From: Acanthaster planci
Taxonomy: Eukaryota; Echinodermata; Asteroidea; Valvatida; Acanthasteridae
Direction of reading: 5' to 3'
DNA length: 64,000 bases
Assembly: GCF_001949145.1 (NCBI RefSeq)
Contig: NW_019091419.1
Coordinates: 490,527-554,526, forward strand
Shown: positions 23,601 through 37,200 of the stretch, piece by piece
Layout of the letters: every line of letters begins with the position of its first letter
Position numbering within the stretch: the stretch's first letter is position 1
Position numbers and translations under genes: made by a program
Notes under the pieces: generated by a model
What the model saw: only the letters and a program-made list of their open reading frames with translations
Told to the model about the DNA's origin: nothing
The model's database searches: none

Positions 23601-25359
23601 AGGACTACCAATTCATGTAGTAGCGGTACACACCCTTTGATTAAAAAAGCTTTGTTCCGCAAACTGTCGAAGTGATGGTCCAGGGTGTCAATTGAAAGGA
23701 AAAAAATAAGACTATTTTGAAGATGTAACTTTTTATATACTTTTTTGAAGGAACCGGATTTGTTGGGGGGAGGGCCGCCTAATAATTTCATGACCACAAC
23801 TTCACGGAACTATAGGTAAACCATAATATAATAATAAATACAAGAGCGGATCCTGAACCACCGGGGCATTTTTTGGGGGCCCAAAAAGGGAATTTAATTC
23901 TTTACGAAACGTTTTATGGCTCTTGTGAGAAGCGAAAATTTGGGAACTGCAGGCTTTTTTGAATAAAAGGAAGTATAGTAATCTCAGAATATTCTCTCAT
24001 TGTTTTGAAAGAAAACAAGAACAACAGCAATCCGGGGACAGGTACCCCGGGATCCGCCCTGACAGTGTGATATTCAAAGTTCTCCATAGCTGGTTTGTTT
24101 CTTAATATTTGTTCATTCTTTGACCTGTACCTAATCCAAAGGTCACTGATCGATGGATCCATTGCCTGTAAATTAAAGCTGCATGCATTTGCACTTTTTA
24201 TTTGTAAATTTTAATTTTCAAATATGTCCCTGCCATTAATCGTGGCAATGGTGGAAACTTAAAGCTGAAGGGTGTGTGTGTGATTGTGTTATGGAATGCT
24301 GAATTATTCCATCGACCCCAAATCATGTAAATGAATTCGTCATAATAGTGTTCTCAAGTTCCAACATCTCACGATCTTCAGGGTTGAGGACTGGATCGTT
24401 ATATTATTTTGTTGTCGATGTTTTCTTTGATGGTATGTATATCTTTTCAGAGGCTTCGAATTCGAAGACCGTATACAGTCTTGATTAATGAGTAAAATGT
24501 AAAAAGGACTTAATGAGGTATCCCCAGTCGAACCGTTGTGAGCAATCTATGCGCCGGTGTAGCAGTTGCCTTGGCTGTCACGGTGATTCACTGAGCCCGT
24601 CTCTGATCATGTTGGTTGACTGCTGACTGATGAACTGCAACGATAAAGCACTGTAAGCTCGATGTCAACGAGTGACTCAGCCTACTGCTCAGACACCAAT
24701 TGCAAAAGCTTGCAGCTGCTTGCATCAGCGTTTCCTCAGTTGTTTGTTTCTTCTCATCTCACCCCTTTCCGTATTTTCTAGAATGGCTGTTTTCTAAAAT
24801 TCGCCTTTGTGAAATAGACGAGTATGCGTGATGGTGAAACGATTTTCAAGACTACTGGATGCATGGGATTTAGCAATAGGTAGGCCTACACTGAGAGGCA
24901 AATAACATCTGTCGAATCGGACCAACCATAATAAGTTATAATTGTAATCCTGCTGATCAGTCCGCCAGATTTCGTTAGCGTCAGTTAACTTTTCATGTGT
25001 TTAATTTGTTTGTTTTTCCTCAGACATCCTGCATTGAAATAGTTTGTGGCAATCAGTTTGAGTCACAAAAGTGAAACAAAAATGCTTATCTTTTGCAAGG
25101 GTCAGCAGTCTTTATAACACTTAGCTGCCTTAGTTGTAAGGTGGTGTTTGTTTTGTCACCGAGGCCTGTTCAATTTATTTGATGACGTCCGCAAACGGGT
25201 TACGCTCGTTCTGCATGTGCAGAGTGAAGAAAATATGATGTAATCGCTAGTAATAGTAACATAGGTGGGCGTCTGGTTAATGTGCTGAACGCTGATTGGT
25301 CCATGTTTGACCACCATTGCACAAGTGCCTCGCAACACGCCCTGCGTATATCTCGCTAG
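23601..25359. other. Intergenic region, no gene seen
   Basis: AT-rich DNA between the tocopherol-cyclase-like gene and the presumed MVP promoter. Open frames are short and lack domain signatures or matching splice borders. Confidence 0.5.
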
Positions 25360-25408
25360 CGCTGCGCTCTGAGCTCAGTCCTGCATAGTTCTGCATTCCG
25401 CGGAAGTG
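25360..25408 (+). promoter_or_regulatory. MVP: Probable MVP promoter and noncoding first exon
   Basis: A CpG-richer stretch ends in GCGGAAGTG|GTAAGTA, a strong splice donor with no usable start codon before it. CCGCGGAAGTG also contains an ETS-type core (GGAAGTG). A noncoding exon spliced to the acceptor near 28084 or 28207 would fit the noncoding 5' exon known in vertebrate MVP. The exon start is a guess. Confidence 0.4.
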
Positions 25409-25886
25409 GTAAGTAGATTGTGAGCCTTTCGTCCTTTAAATTTAGCAAAAAATAATCGCAAGGCTTTTTTGTAATGCTCTTCTTGGTTTGCCAGCTGGGT
25501 ATGCTGCACAGCTTACCAAAAAGAGGGATTTTGTAGTTGAGCTGCTGGGCGAGCGGTATTTGTGCAGTTTGTAACTTCTACATGTAGTTGTTGCTGTCGT
25601 CAATGCTGCGGGCGTATGAAATTATCACGCTCGAGTGGATTGGAGGCCGTGTTCAGCAACGCATGGACCCAAGAACATGGCAGAAAATATATTTTCGTGA
25701 AGCATACAATTTAAAGCTTCACCTGAATGCCGCCCTAGCAAATAAAATTGTGCCTGTTCCCAGAATACCCAGCTCCATATTGACCATGTTGACATCTGCT
25801 TCCAAGAAGATGAATTTTCTACTGCATTCTTGTACAGGATGCAGTATTCAGCTGGTATTTCACGATCAAAATAATTTCCGGGGAAA

Positions 25887-26070
25887 GTTCCATATACAGA
25901 CATCACAAATTTTCCATTGCGGTAGTTTGTTAGCCATCGGAAAAAGATAACATGTCCTCAAATTGAGTCAAATAACTCTGAAAATGTTGTTGAACAATTT
26001 ACGTGCACAATTCCTCAAACCAGTCCCAGGGTTTTTGCACAGGATATCAGGTGATGTCCGGATGTGGAAA
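25887..26070 (+). repeat. MITE-like element, TIR GTTCCATATACAGAC family (copy B)
   Basis: It begins GTTCCATATACAGACATCAC and ends GGTGATGTCCGGATGTGGAA, a near reverse complement. Internal blocks (TTAGCCATC, AACATGTCC, CAGTCCCAGGGTTTTTGCAC) are shared with copies A, C and D. Confidence 0.7.
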
Positions 26071-26377
26071 TCTTTCTGAATTTCCACCCTTGACATCGAA
26101 CAATGTGCATAAGATTGGGATTGAGGTGTGCGAGGATACCTTGTTATTGAGAAAAAATTACGCTGTTAAATGTTTCCGTATTTTGGAAAGTGTTTGAAGG
26201 GAGTTGCTCTAGGCTATGCATTCCAGTGCAATGGAAGTGTTTCTGGGGATGGTTTGGGTTAAATTACTGAGTAGGCCACATGAAACTTATGTTTCCCAGA
26301 TGCTCTTCAAAGTTTCCTGTCTGCAAAAAAAGTGTTCTGCCACATATTCTTTAGCTTGCAAATTATGCAGGGAGAGC

Positions 26378-26570
26378 GTTCCATATACAGACGCCACTCG
26401 ACACCGTGTGCAAAAACCTTATGAGACTGGTCTGAAAAATTCTAAGTGATTTTCTAAGTAAACGAATTCGTATTTTCCCTCCTAAAGTGAACTTTTCTGG
26501 ACATGTTTTTGCTTTCTGATGGCCAATAGGGTCACTGTAGGGAATAATGACTGGCGTCCGTACATGGAAC
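26378..26570 (-). repeat. MITE-like element, TIR GTTCCATATACAGAC family (copy C)
   Basis: It begins GTTCCATATACAGACGCCAC and ends GGCGTCCGTACATGGAAC, a near reverse complement. The body is in the opposite orientation to copies B and D. Confidence 0.7.
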
Positions 26571-26810
26571 TCTTCCCTGATGAAGTCTTTTGTAGAGTAT
26601 TCTGCATTGACTGTCTGGTACACAGTTCACTTGCAGTGGTATTAGGGATCAGCACCAAGCCTTGGCTTTACGTTGTGATGAAATATATTCAATTGGTACA
26701 CTAATGCAGCGTGGAAGTTTTTTGCAGTTGTGACAAGGCATGTGCCCTAAAGAAAATCACAGGGGTCAGATTGTTTCGGTAAGAATATAGAAAGCTGAGT
26801 TACATGTAGA

Positions 26811-27000
26811 GTTCCATATACAGACATCATGAATTTTCTCTTTCTGAGGTTTATTAGCCATCAGGACATGATCATGTCATAAACATTCACATTTGACAGT
26901 GAAAATATTGAAGTATTTTTATTACAAAACTCAGGCAATTTTTCAGACCAGCTTCGTAGGGTTTGTGCACAGGGTTTTGATTGATGTTTGGATATGAACT
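26811..27000 (+). repeat. MITE-like element, TIR GTTCCATATACAGAC family (copy D)
   Basis: It begins GTTCCATATACAGACATCAT and ends TTGATGTTTGGATATGAAC. It has the same order of internal blocks as copy B. Three copies of the family therefore lie within 1.1 kb. Confidence 0.7.
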
Positions 27001-28220
27001 ACTTCAGAAAGCCATTTTGTACATGTATATTTGCGTCTTGCAGAGCAGCAGAAGGGACGAAAGGGACATACATGTATGCTTTGCTTGATTACCCTTACTT
27101 CATGGAAGCTTCAAACTAGTGCTGTTTTTGATTACACACACTGTAGCAATTTATGACCCTTTTACCCTCAGGTAGATGGTACAAATGAGAGTGTATTGTT
27201 CAGTTGTGATCAGGAAGAGAACGTTGTACTGATATAATTCCACAAAGTTCTGTCCTCAACATTGTACAGTGATTTTGTTCAATAAGTCACATAGTCACGA
27301 GGGGAAAACGGTTGAGTGAGTCATAAAATGGAGGCCGTGATAGAGGAAGTACATACTCAGTGCACACAGTGAGTAAAGGTGCTTCATCGAACTGTCAGTG
27401 GAATTTGTATCCATTTGTGAGACGAAAGTGAAAGAACACAGAGTTTGTTTTGTTATGAGCCCCTAGCTGGACCAAGAGAGGGTGCAATTTTCCTAGCAAT
27501 GACCACCCCTTCGGTAGGAGCTGCACTTCGCTGGTTCACAAATGACTGTGAAATGCAGACATTATGGGGGCATTGCTAGTTTGCTACTCGTAAAATGAAC
27601 ACTCCTCACCAGCTGATGAAATTGATGCTTGTGCTTCTGCTCCATGTGGACTCTGGACATCAGAACCATTCAAATTGCAGATACAGAGAGGGTTGAATTT
27701 TTCCTGTAAGATGATTTTTGTGTTTAATATGCTTTGAGTATGCATTGGGTTTGAGTCCGTGGCCCAATTTTTCTGGCACAGCTCATTTTAAGAGAAGAAT
27801 TTTTGTTAAATGCAGCAGAAATTTTTTAAATGCCACTGAAAATATTTGCCTGAACTGTCACTGGTATAATTCACCGGCAAGCAAAGAATTCCATGACCAA
27901 GAGTTTCAGTGCTGAGAACTTTGTTGCCAGTTTTTGTGGGTTTTCATCACCTCTGTTTAGGCAATAAGATTCAAAACAGGGGTCCGTTTTTCATTCTGTA
28001 CACAAGTTTGTAGGTGTCCACAGAATACATGTATATATCCCCCATGTTAAAAGTGAATGGTCTGTCACTACATTTTCTTTACAGACTCCATTCTTTGACA
28101 ATTAAGAATAGCAGCAGTGATGCTACACCAGTTGGGGCTGGAAAATTGGTATCCCTTGCTACCTTAGCTTACAATGAAATTGACATCTTGATTGCATCTG
28201 ATCACAGAAAAAGACCCACC

Positions 28221-31200
28221 ATGAGCGATAAGGGAAAGCGTGGAAGTAACCCCCTTAACTTTGGGGGTGGGGGTGGCTCTGAGGAGTCCATCTACAGAAT
28301 TCCTCCATACTACTTCATCCATGTCCTCAACCACAACACCAATGTCACCACGGTGGAGACTGGGCCCCGAACCTTTATCAGGCAGGACCACGAAAGGTAA
28401 GTCAGGGGTTGGATGTGGAAAGTGCTTCTTGTAATGTAAACTGAGCGAAATTTTATGTAACTTCTGAGCATGATGTGCTTGTCCATGCTGGTTACCTGTG
28501 GAAGAAAGATGTAGAAACAGAATATGATGCACTGCTGTCACTAATGGGACACACTGCATGCATTCATTGGTGTTTAATTCAGCGACCAGAGTGAGAAGGC
28601 CCTGTTACAGTTACTTCAGTGGTGTGACACTCCTGTGTAAATTCTACACATGTGCGTAATTTCCGTCTTTTACTGATAAGGTGTTGTGACATTCGAAATG
28701 CATGCATGGTGCCCGTGATGGATCTCGCAGAAAATCTTTGCCTGAGCAATTGGTGCATTTTGGGCAATGACAAGGACGTGTCTGTCTAGTGTCTAGTTGT
28801 GTATGCAGATCATGTCACATTTCTTTTTTATTCCCTACGTGGCTTAAGGTAAAAGACAGAGTGTGACTTGAAGTCCTGAATCCCCTAAGCATGTTTTTTG
28901 GGCATCCACTAAATATCAAAAAATTTTTACACTCTTTGGTACATCAATTGGCACATCAAGACTAATGCTAAAGAAATTTCTACCGGGCTATGTACTGTTG
29001 AATTCATTGAAACTTTACAAAACTGGGAGATTTATGGAAAAAGTAGTGTTTGGTTAAAAGAGAAACCCTGCATAACCTTGTTGGGTTCAACATGGTTAGG
29101 GTTAATACATGTATCTGTTCTTGAGCCTCAATATTGCTCGTTCTTTTGATATCTTCTCCAGGGTCATCTTCGGTCCCGAGAAGATGATCATGGTCCCCCC
29201 GCGTCACTACTGCATCATTGAGAACCCTGTCCAGCGCAACGAGGATGGCTCAGTGATCGTGGACCAGAGTGGGCAGATCAAGCTTAACCATGCCGACCAG
29301 GAGATCCGTCTGGCCCAAGACCCTTTCCCTCTCTACCCGGGGGAAATCCTGAAGCTGGTAACTGTCAGAATTTTCTCTCTTGATAGACCAGGACTTTTGA
29401 TCTTCCCATTCGTCTGGCTTCAAAGCATCTGAGCTTTCGAGACATATCATTTGAGAGAAAACAAATAATTGTGTTTATGAACCGCATTCCAACCTGCAAA
29501 TTAATATGCTGGTTCAAATATCATGTATTAAAACGGTAATGCGACTGTGCGGTAGGGTAATGCTAATGTACATGAACTTTGAAGTGCACTTCTGATGTTT
29601 TGAAATGGTAGTCTCATGTTAAAAAGAAGCAACAGCTGCTCTCATACGTGATGGTTGAATTATTGATTATTTGCCAAAAACTGTCTTGTAATTATGCAAA
29701 TGACCACTAGAAAATTTAAAAAAGGGGAATGTGTGGAAAGATTAGTGAACATATGGTATCAAAACATTAAATGTAATTGTATTTTGGCATGGCAATATTG
29801 AGACATATTTTTTATGGCTGATGTTTATCTGTGCATACTAAAACATGGTAATGGGGATAATGATGGCCTCATTCGCTATCTTACACCATTTTATGCACTT
29901 CGTCTCATCAGGCATGCCTTCCATTTGTTTGTCTGTCCATAGGCTGGGGAACAAAAGTTGCCTCTCCCCGGACCTAGATGTTGCTCTTCCTTTAATGTTC
30001 AATATTACATCGATTGTTAATATATCAACATGTTATGTTAATGTAATTGTGTCATATTGTATCATCCTTGTTGAATTATGGCAGCATTGAAATAAGTGTA
30101 TATATAATGCAGTCCTTTTGTTTTTTTGCTTTAGCCTGTAACTGCCCTCAAAGTCGTCCCTGCCAACTCTGCTCTCCGTCTGCGCGCAGTCCTGGACTTT
30201 GACGACGAGGAGGCCAAGACCAAGCGGGTGGCCGGGGACGAGTGGCTCTTTGAGGGGCCCGGCACCTACATCCCCCGCAAGGAGGTGGTAGTGGATGAGA
30301 CAATCCGTGCCACAGTCATCAAGGCCAACCAGGCCATCAAGCTGCGGGCCCGCAAGGAGACAGAGGACCGACAGGGCTCCGCCCGGGTGACTGGGGAGGA
30401 GTGGCTGGTCAAGAAGATCGGCGCCTACCTGCCGGGGGCCTATGAGGAGGTTGTGGGTGTGGTCAATGCCTACGTTCTGACGGATAAGGTAAAAGCATGC
30501 TTGTAGATGGAACTCTTGTATCAGTTACTTGAATGATGGCTGAGATAACCTTAGCTCACTTCCTAGGCTGAATTTTTAGTGATAAGTTAGGCACAGCATC
30601 ACAGAGTGGTGAACTCAAAATATTCACGACCTTCCACACACCTTCTGCGAGAAAAAGTTATCTTCAGGCCATGAATAGAGGATAGCTAGCTAGAGGATAG
30701 GTAGCCTTAAATAAGTTTGCCTACAGCAAGATTAACACAGACTTAACACAAAATCTGTCGACCCTTTCCAAGCGTGCATTCGGTTGACAGTTTTCGCGCA
30801 TTGTGATTGGTCAACGCATTGCAAACTCTTGGAGGTGCACTATTGTGAATTGCCCTTATTGCATTTCACATGTTGCGGGAGACTGCTGAGTCTTTCAGAT
30901 TTCAGTAACAAGGGCGCAGTCGAGTTTATCGTGAAAGTTTGGTGGTGCGTTACTGTTTTGTTTCAAGATCCAACAGAAACTGCTCTTGTTGGATCTCGCG
31001 GCGTCCATCAGGCTCACGTTTAACTCCAGGGGTGAATTTGAAACTTATCGTTGAACTGGTACCTGTGCATGGAATTTGTATTTGCAGAAAGCACTCCATG
31101 TCCGAGCAACCCGTACCTTCAAAGATGATGGTGGTGTGGTCAGGAAGAACGGGGAGGAGTGGCTGATCACCATGGAGGACACTGAGACTCACATTCCTCA

Positions 31201-34200
31201 GGTGTATGAGGAGGTAAGTTCCTCTAGCTTTGTACATGTAGGTGAGATAATCTTGCTACAGAATATGTGCAGTTGCAGACAAATCAGTACCAGCACCTTT
31301 TGCAGATTTGTACAGAGATACATGTAAGGTTTTGCAACCAGTTTAGAGTAGTAAGTGGATTGTGAATGAATTTATATCGCAAGAGTGGTATTAATAAAGC
31401 AATACTGAGGACTTATTTTCCCCTTATTTTCATTTTCAAAATTCTTAGTTTCTATTACCTTATAAGGTATGCAGATTCGCTTACGCTGTACATTTCATTG
31501 TTCAAGTGAAATGCTTTGTAAATGTAAGTGATTTCTGAACCAGTGACTTTCAAAGTTTCATCCATCAAAATCCATACAAATGCATTCATGGATTCCTGAT
31601 AGTAGATCTAAGCCACTGCCAGGCAGGATCGGAACAAAATGGCCACAGGTGGGAGTAACATACACTTCCAAGGGAAGTGACCCCAGCTGCTAACCAGCAG
31701 CTTCTCCGGGTGCACCTGTTATTTCCAGCTGCAGCTATGAATTTCCAACATTGCCTAACTTTACATGGGTCTTGATATCCTGAAACAAAGAATTTGCAAG
31801 TGCAGTTCAATGGTTTAGTGTTGGACTTTGGTTGACGTACCAGTAGGCCACGTCTGAAATGAGCTTTCAGAGCTACAGCTAACATCTTTCATCATTCTGT
31901 CCAAGGGACGAAGGCCTGGCCCTGGGCAACAGATTCCAATGCAGCCCTATGAAGACTCCTAATTCATGGGTTAATCGTTGGGTGTCTGTTCTCATTTGTA
32001 AGTACATTTACTGTACATGTTGCAGGTGGTTGGAGTTGTCGCCATCACTACATTGACCAACAGGCAGTACTGTGTCATCTTGGATCCTGTAGATGCTGAC
32101 GGCAAACCCCAGCTTGGCCAGAAGAAGCTTGTCAAGGTGTGGATANNNNNNNNNNNNNNNNNNNNNNNNNNNNNNNNNNNNNNNNNNNNNNNNNNNNNNN
32201 NNNNNNNNNNNNNNNNNNNNNNNNNNNNNNNNNNNNNNNNNNNNNNNNNNNNNNNNNNNNNNNNNNNNNNNNNNNNNNNNNNNNNNNNNNNNNNNNNNNN
32301 NNNNNNNNNNNNNNNNNNNNNNNNNNNNNNNNNNNNNNNNNNNNNNNNNNNNNNNNNNNNNNNNNNNNNNNNNNNNNNNNNNNNNNNNNNNNNNNNNNNN
32401 NNNNNNNNNNNNNNNNNNNNNNNNNNNNNNNNNNNNNNNNNNNNNNNNNNNNNNNNNNNNNNNNNNNNNNNNNNNNNNNNNNNNNNNNNNNNNNNNNNNN
32501 NNNNNNNNNNNNNNNNNNNNNNNNNNNNNNNNNNNNNNNNNNNNNNNNNNNNNNNNNNNNNNNNNNNNNNNNNNNNNNNNNNNNNNNNNNNNNNNNNNNN
32601 NNNNNNNNNNNNNNNNNNNNNNNNNNNNNNNNNNNNNNNNNNNNNNNNNNNNNNNNNNNNNNNNNNNNNNNNNNNNNNNNNNNNNNNNNNNNNNNNNNNN
32701 NNNNNNNNNNNNNNNNNNNNNNNNNNNNNNNNNNNNNNNNNNNNNNNNNNNNNNNNNNNNNNNNNNNNNNNNNNNNNNNNNNNNNNNNNNNNNNNNNNNN
32801 NNNNNNNNNNNNNNNNNNNNNNNNNNNNNNNNNNNNNNNNNNNNNNNNNNNNNNNNNNNNNNNNNNNNNNNNNNNNNNNNNNNNNNNNNNNNNNNNNNNN
32901 NNNNNNNNNNNNNNNNNNNNNNNNNNNNNNNNNNNNNNNNNNNNNNNNNNNNNNNNNNNNNNNNNNNNNNNNNNNNNNNNNNNNNNNNNNNNNNNNNNNN
33001 NNNNNNNNNNNNNNNNNNNNNNNNNNNNNNNNNNNNNNNNNNNNNNNNNNNNNNNNNNNTTCACCATGATTATCTGTTTTAATTTTAATGAAGAAGGAAA
33101 AGAAGAATGCTTCTCCTTTTTGATCCACAGGGTGAGAAGTCTTTCTTCCTGCGTCCTGGTGAGCGACTTGAGAAGGGCATCCAGGATGTCTTTGTCCTGG
33201 GTGAGGATGAAGGGCTTGTGCTTAGGTCTCAGGAGGCTTTCACTGATACAGATGCTGTAAGTGCTTTTGAGGCATTTATGTTGTGTAAATTTGATTATTA
33301 GATAATTGCTCGTAATCACTTGTACAGTCCAGTTTTACACTGGACATGAGTCTAACATAAGTGTGGATTGTAAACTTGCAAACTAAAAACTATCCATGGC
33401 TAGCGCTGTTGGCAGCACTGGCACTTTTCAGTCAAAGTTAGTGTATACTGCAACAACAGGTTGTCTGTATCGGAGATTAATCTCACACTTCATGACTTCA
33501 GTAAGTGACGCATATCGCTGAAAATTTGGTTGCCTAAAAGATCTGTTCACACTCTTTCGAATATCCGTAAACAAGGCTCCTAATGTAGAGATTGATCAAT
33601 TTTGGCAGGTGAGTGGAGGCATGGAGGGGTGATGATTAGGAATGCTTAAGTTATTAGAAATAAACAGAAAATTCCTCTCCTTTTCAATATTACTAAAAAA
33701 ATGGTGTAGTTTTAATTTGTGTTGTTTTTGTTTCCGCTACTCAGGATGTGGATCGCAAGCCGGGTGACAAGTGGATGATCCGGGGCCCCAAGGAGTACGT
33801 CCCTCCAGTGGAGGTAGAGGTCATGGACCGGCGTAAGGCCATCCCCCTGGATGAGAACGAGGGTATCTATGTCAGGGACACCAAGACTGGAAAGGTGAGA
33901 ATCTAACGAGAGAATAGCACAAAGGCTGCTTCATGCTCCAAGGAAATGTGAAGGTGAACTGACTTTATTGGGAAACCTTTTGGGGTCAAATTCCCCAGAG
34001 TTTGGTCTTGTTAAACTTACATGAGTGGTAGGGTGTTGGGGCTAATGTTCAATAATGTCTAATTGCATTATTGGTGGCACTGGCTTGACTTATAAATTGT
34101 CTTGGATAAGCCGCAAATTAATGCAAAACAATGGCAAAGGAGTGACATGGTCCATTTTTCATCCTCTGTGGTCTTTTAGGTGCGTGCCATCACTGGCATA

Positions 34201-37200
34201 ACCTACATGCTGAACCAGGACGAGGAGCTTTGGGAGAAGGAGTTGCCACCTGCTGTGGAGGGCCTGCTGATCAGCATGAAGGACCCCCTGGCCGACCGGG
34301 GTGACCGCAGCTCGGGCGGCGGCAGGGACAAGTCCAGGGAGAAGACTCGAGTGGTGACCTTCCGCGTGCCCCACAATGCTGCCGTGCAGATCTACGACTA
34401 CAAAGAGAAGGAGGCAAGGTAAGGAGGTTCATGGGAATTTCAGCTTTGCTAACGATCAACAATATGCTCAGACGCAGTTCAATTTCAGCAGCAACTGTGA
34501 CCTAAGCATCTCATAAACATAAACAATTTGTACTTCATCTTGACCCGTGCAGTGCAGTGCACTGTTTGTATTTTTGAAAATTGCTGGTCATCAATTTGCA
34601 TGTTCCAATACTTGGATGCAAGAAGCAAGGAAAAGGCCCTTTTGTTTTTGGTTTGAAGAGCCCATGGTAATTCAAGAGATTGTCCAATGAAGAACAATTG
34701 AGACTAGCTCAACATTTATGCCTAATACCAAGAAGCTGTAAAACCTTGATTAGGTTAAAAATACAGTAAAATAGGTAGTCAGTTGACCCCTTGCATAGCT
34801 GATTTCGAGAAGTGATTATTGCATCACACGATGCTGTTACAAATTGTTACTTTGTACTTTGTGCGTTTAATTTTATCTTGAGTTTACACATTAACATTGC
34901 ATCATGTCTTTACATTTGAATTATCTTTCAGGGTTGTGTTTGGTCCCGAGCTGGTCATGCTGGGCCCCGATGAGCAGTTCACGCAGTTGAGTCTGTCCGG
35001 AGGCAAGCCCAAACGGCCCAACGTCATCAAGTCCCTGTGCCTCCTACTCGGTCCCGACTTCTGCACCGATATCATCACCATTGAGACCTCCGACCACGCC
35101 CGGCTGCAGCTTCAGCTGTCATACAACTGGTAGGCTTTTGATTTGACCTGTCACAATTCAACCTACCAGAATGAGTTGTAGGCGTCTAGAGCCACTAAAG
35201 GAGCTTCATCACAACCTTCCCTTCCTGCAGTGCAGACAGACACAGTTTGAATGGTTTTAGTACTTTGCAAGGACCAACAACTGTTCCGAGTAAAAAACTG
35301 CTGTAGTGGTGGCAAGCTCATCAAAAGTAGATGGAACTATTTTGATAATGGGACACTTGTACTGATCAAAATATAGTACTTCAGCAGTAAGACACACTAA
35401 GTCAGCTGTGGATGATTTTTTTCATTTAGGCACCTGGACGTCAACAAGCAGAGCAGTGTAGCAGATGCCGCAAAGCTCTTCAGTGTTCCCGACTTCATTG
35501 GTGATGCCTGCAAAGCCATCGCTTCCCGCATCCGAGGGGCAGTGGCGGGAGTCGCCTTTGATGACTTCCACAAGGTAAACTGGCAGGGAACTTCTCTCTC
35601 CATCTCTTTTGATCGAACAGAAATTGAAGACAAAATGGGAGGGAAGCTTTCTCAGTAGCTCTGTGTAAGCAAAGTAGTTGGCTTCAGTATAAGGTGGAAA
35701 CATTTGGAATTGTCACAACTGCAGGTATCAAATAACAAGGCAAACCATGTGAAGATAATGGTGATTGACATATGCACAGAATAGACACAGGCCATGCTTA
35801 CTGGAATTTCTAACGGAGCACTTGGCTTCAAATAAGAATAGCAAAGATTTGGCTTCTGTGATACTTTTTCATAGTTCATGCCCATACAGCCTGAAAAGAT
35901 TTGCATTCTGTGAAATTCTTACGGTCAGTTTTACTGGAATTCAGATCAATACAATTCCTGCAGCAAAATGAGTTAACAAAATCAAACCCTTTGCCAGCCA
36001 GATACTAAACTACTTTTTGAGTGGCAAGGATCACAGGTCATTGCTAAGGTCATGAGACGTCAACTGTGTTTTCTCACACTTTCTTTTTTTTTTTGCACAG
36101 AACTCGGCCAAGATCATCCGTGCCTCCGTCTTTGGCCTTGACGAGAACCTGAAGGTGAAGGAGAGCTTCCGCTTCCCCCAGAACAACATGGTCATCACCA
36201 GCATTGATATCCAGTCCGTGGAGCCTGTGGACCAGCGGACCCGAGATGCCCTGCAGAAGTCGGTTCAGCTGGCCATCGAGATCACCACCAACTCCCAGGA
36301 GGCTGCAGCCAAGTAAATTCCAGGGATTGCTCCCTACTTTTTTGGGGGGGCAGTACTACTCTTACCAGGTTTAGAAAATCAGAGCTCCAATATAGGCACA
36401 TTTTTCCTCCAAATTGGTTCCTCATTAGAAGCTCCAGGCTGGTCAGAGATATTTACCAAGTAGCGATGAATTCCTCACATGTAGTATTTTAAAAATGGAC
36501 AGTTTCTTTCCTTTTAGGTTTGATGCACATGAAGACACACCTGTTTGATAAAACTACCTGTTTGACTCGCATAAACTACATTTCTCATTTCTGCATGTAG
36601 CATGGGTGACCAATTATCCACCTCTGCAGAATTTTTTCTTTTATTTCTTAGTAATTGTAGAAACAGTGCGGTTCAACAACAAAACGAATTTCTGTATTTA
36701 TTTAAATAGTATCGAAAATACATATGAAATATAGGATTTGAACAAGCCCGCCTGTGGTAAAGTCTGAGTTTGTAGAGTTGTTAGTACTTGCCAGAAGCAA
36801 GTTAAAGTTCACCCCAATTCTACCAGAGCCAAGCAGTGCATTTCTCAGAAATCTGTGGAAGTACCGAGTGAAGTCTGGTTGCACAGTATCTTAGAAGCCC
36901 AAGCCTAATTTCGTCCCTTCAATCTTCTCATTTCAGACATGAAGCTGAACGTTTGGAGCAGGAGGCCAAGGGCCGGTTGGAGCGCCAAAAGATCTTGGAC
37001 GAGGCGGAGGCAGAGAAGGCTCGCAAGGAGCTGCTCCTCCTGCAGGCCAACAGCGCAGCTGTGGAGAGCACCGGGCAGGCCAAGGCGGAAGCCCAGAGCC
37101 GTGCCGAGGCGGCCCGCATCGAGGGTGAAGCTGCAGTGGAGCAGGCCAAGCTGAAGGCAGAGGCTGCCAAGATCGAAGCCGTGAGTATTTGTTATGTCTG

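Noticed and set aside
28014-28220. In-frame extension upstream of the MVP start codon
   Set aside because: The vault protein family starts at the ATG at 28221 (ACCATGAGC). The upstream codons show no similarity and are crossed by candidate 5' UTR acceptors.
31992-33319. Very long open frames of more than 300 codons on both strands
   Set aside because: They consist almost entirely of the run of N and carry no sequence information.
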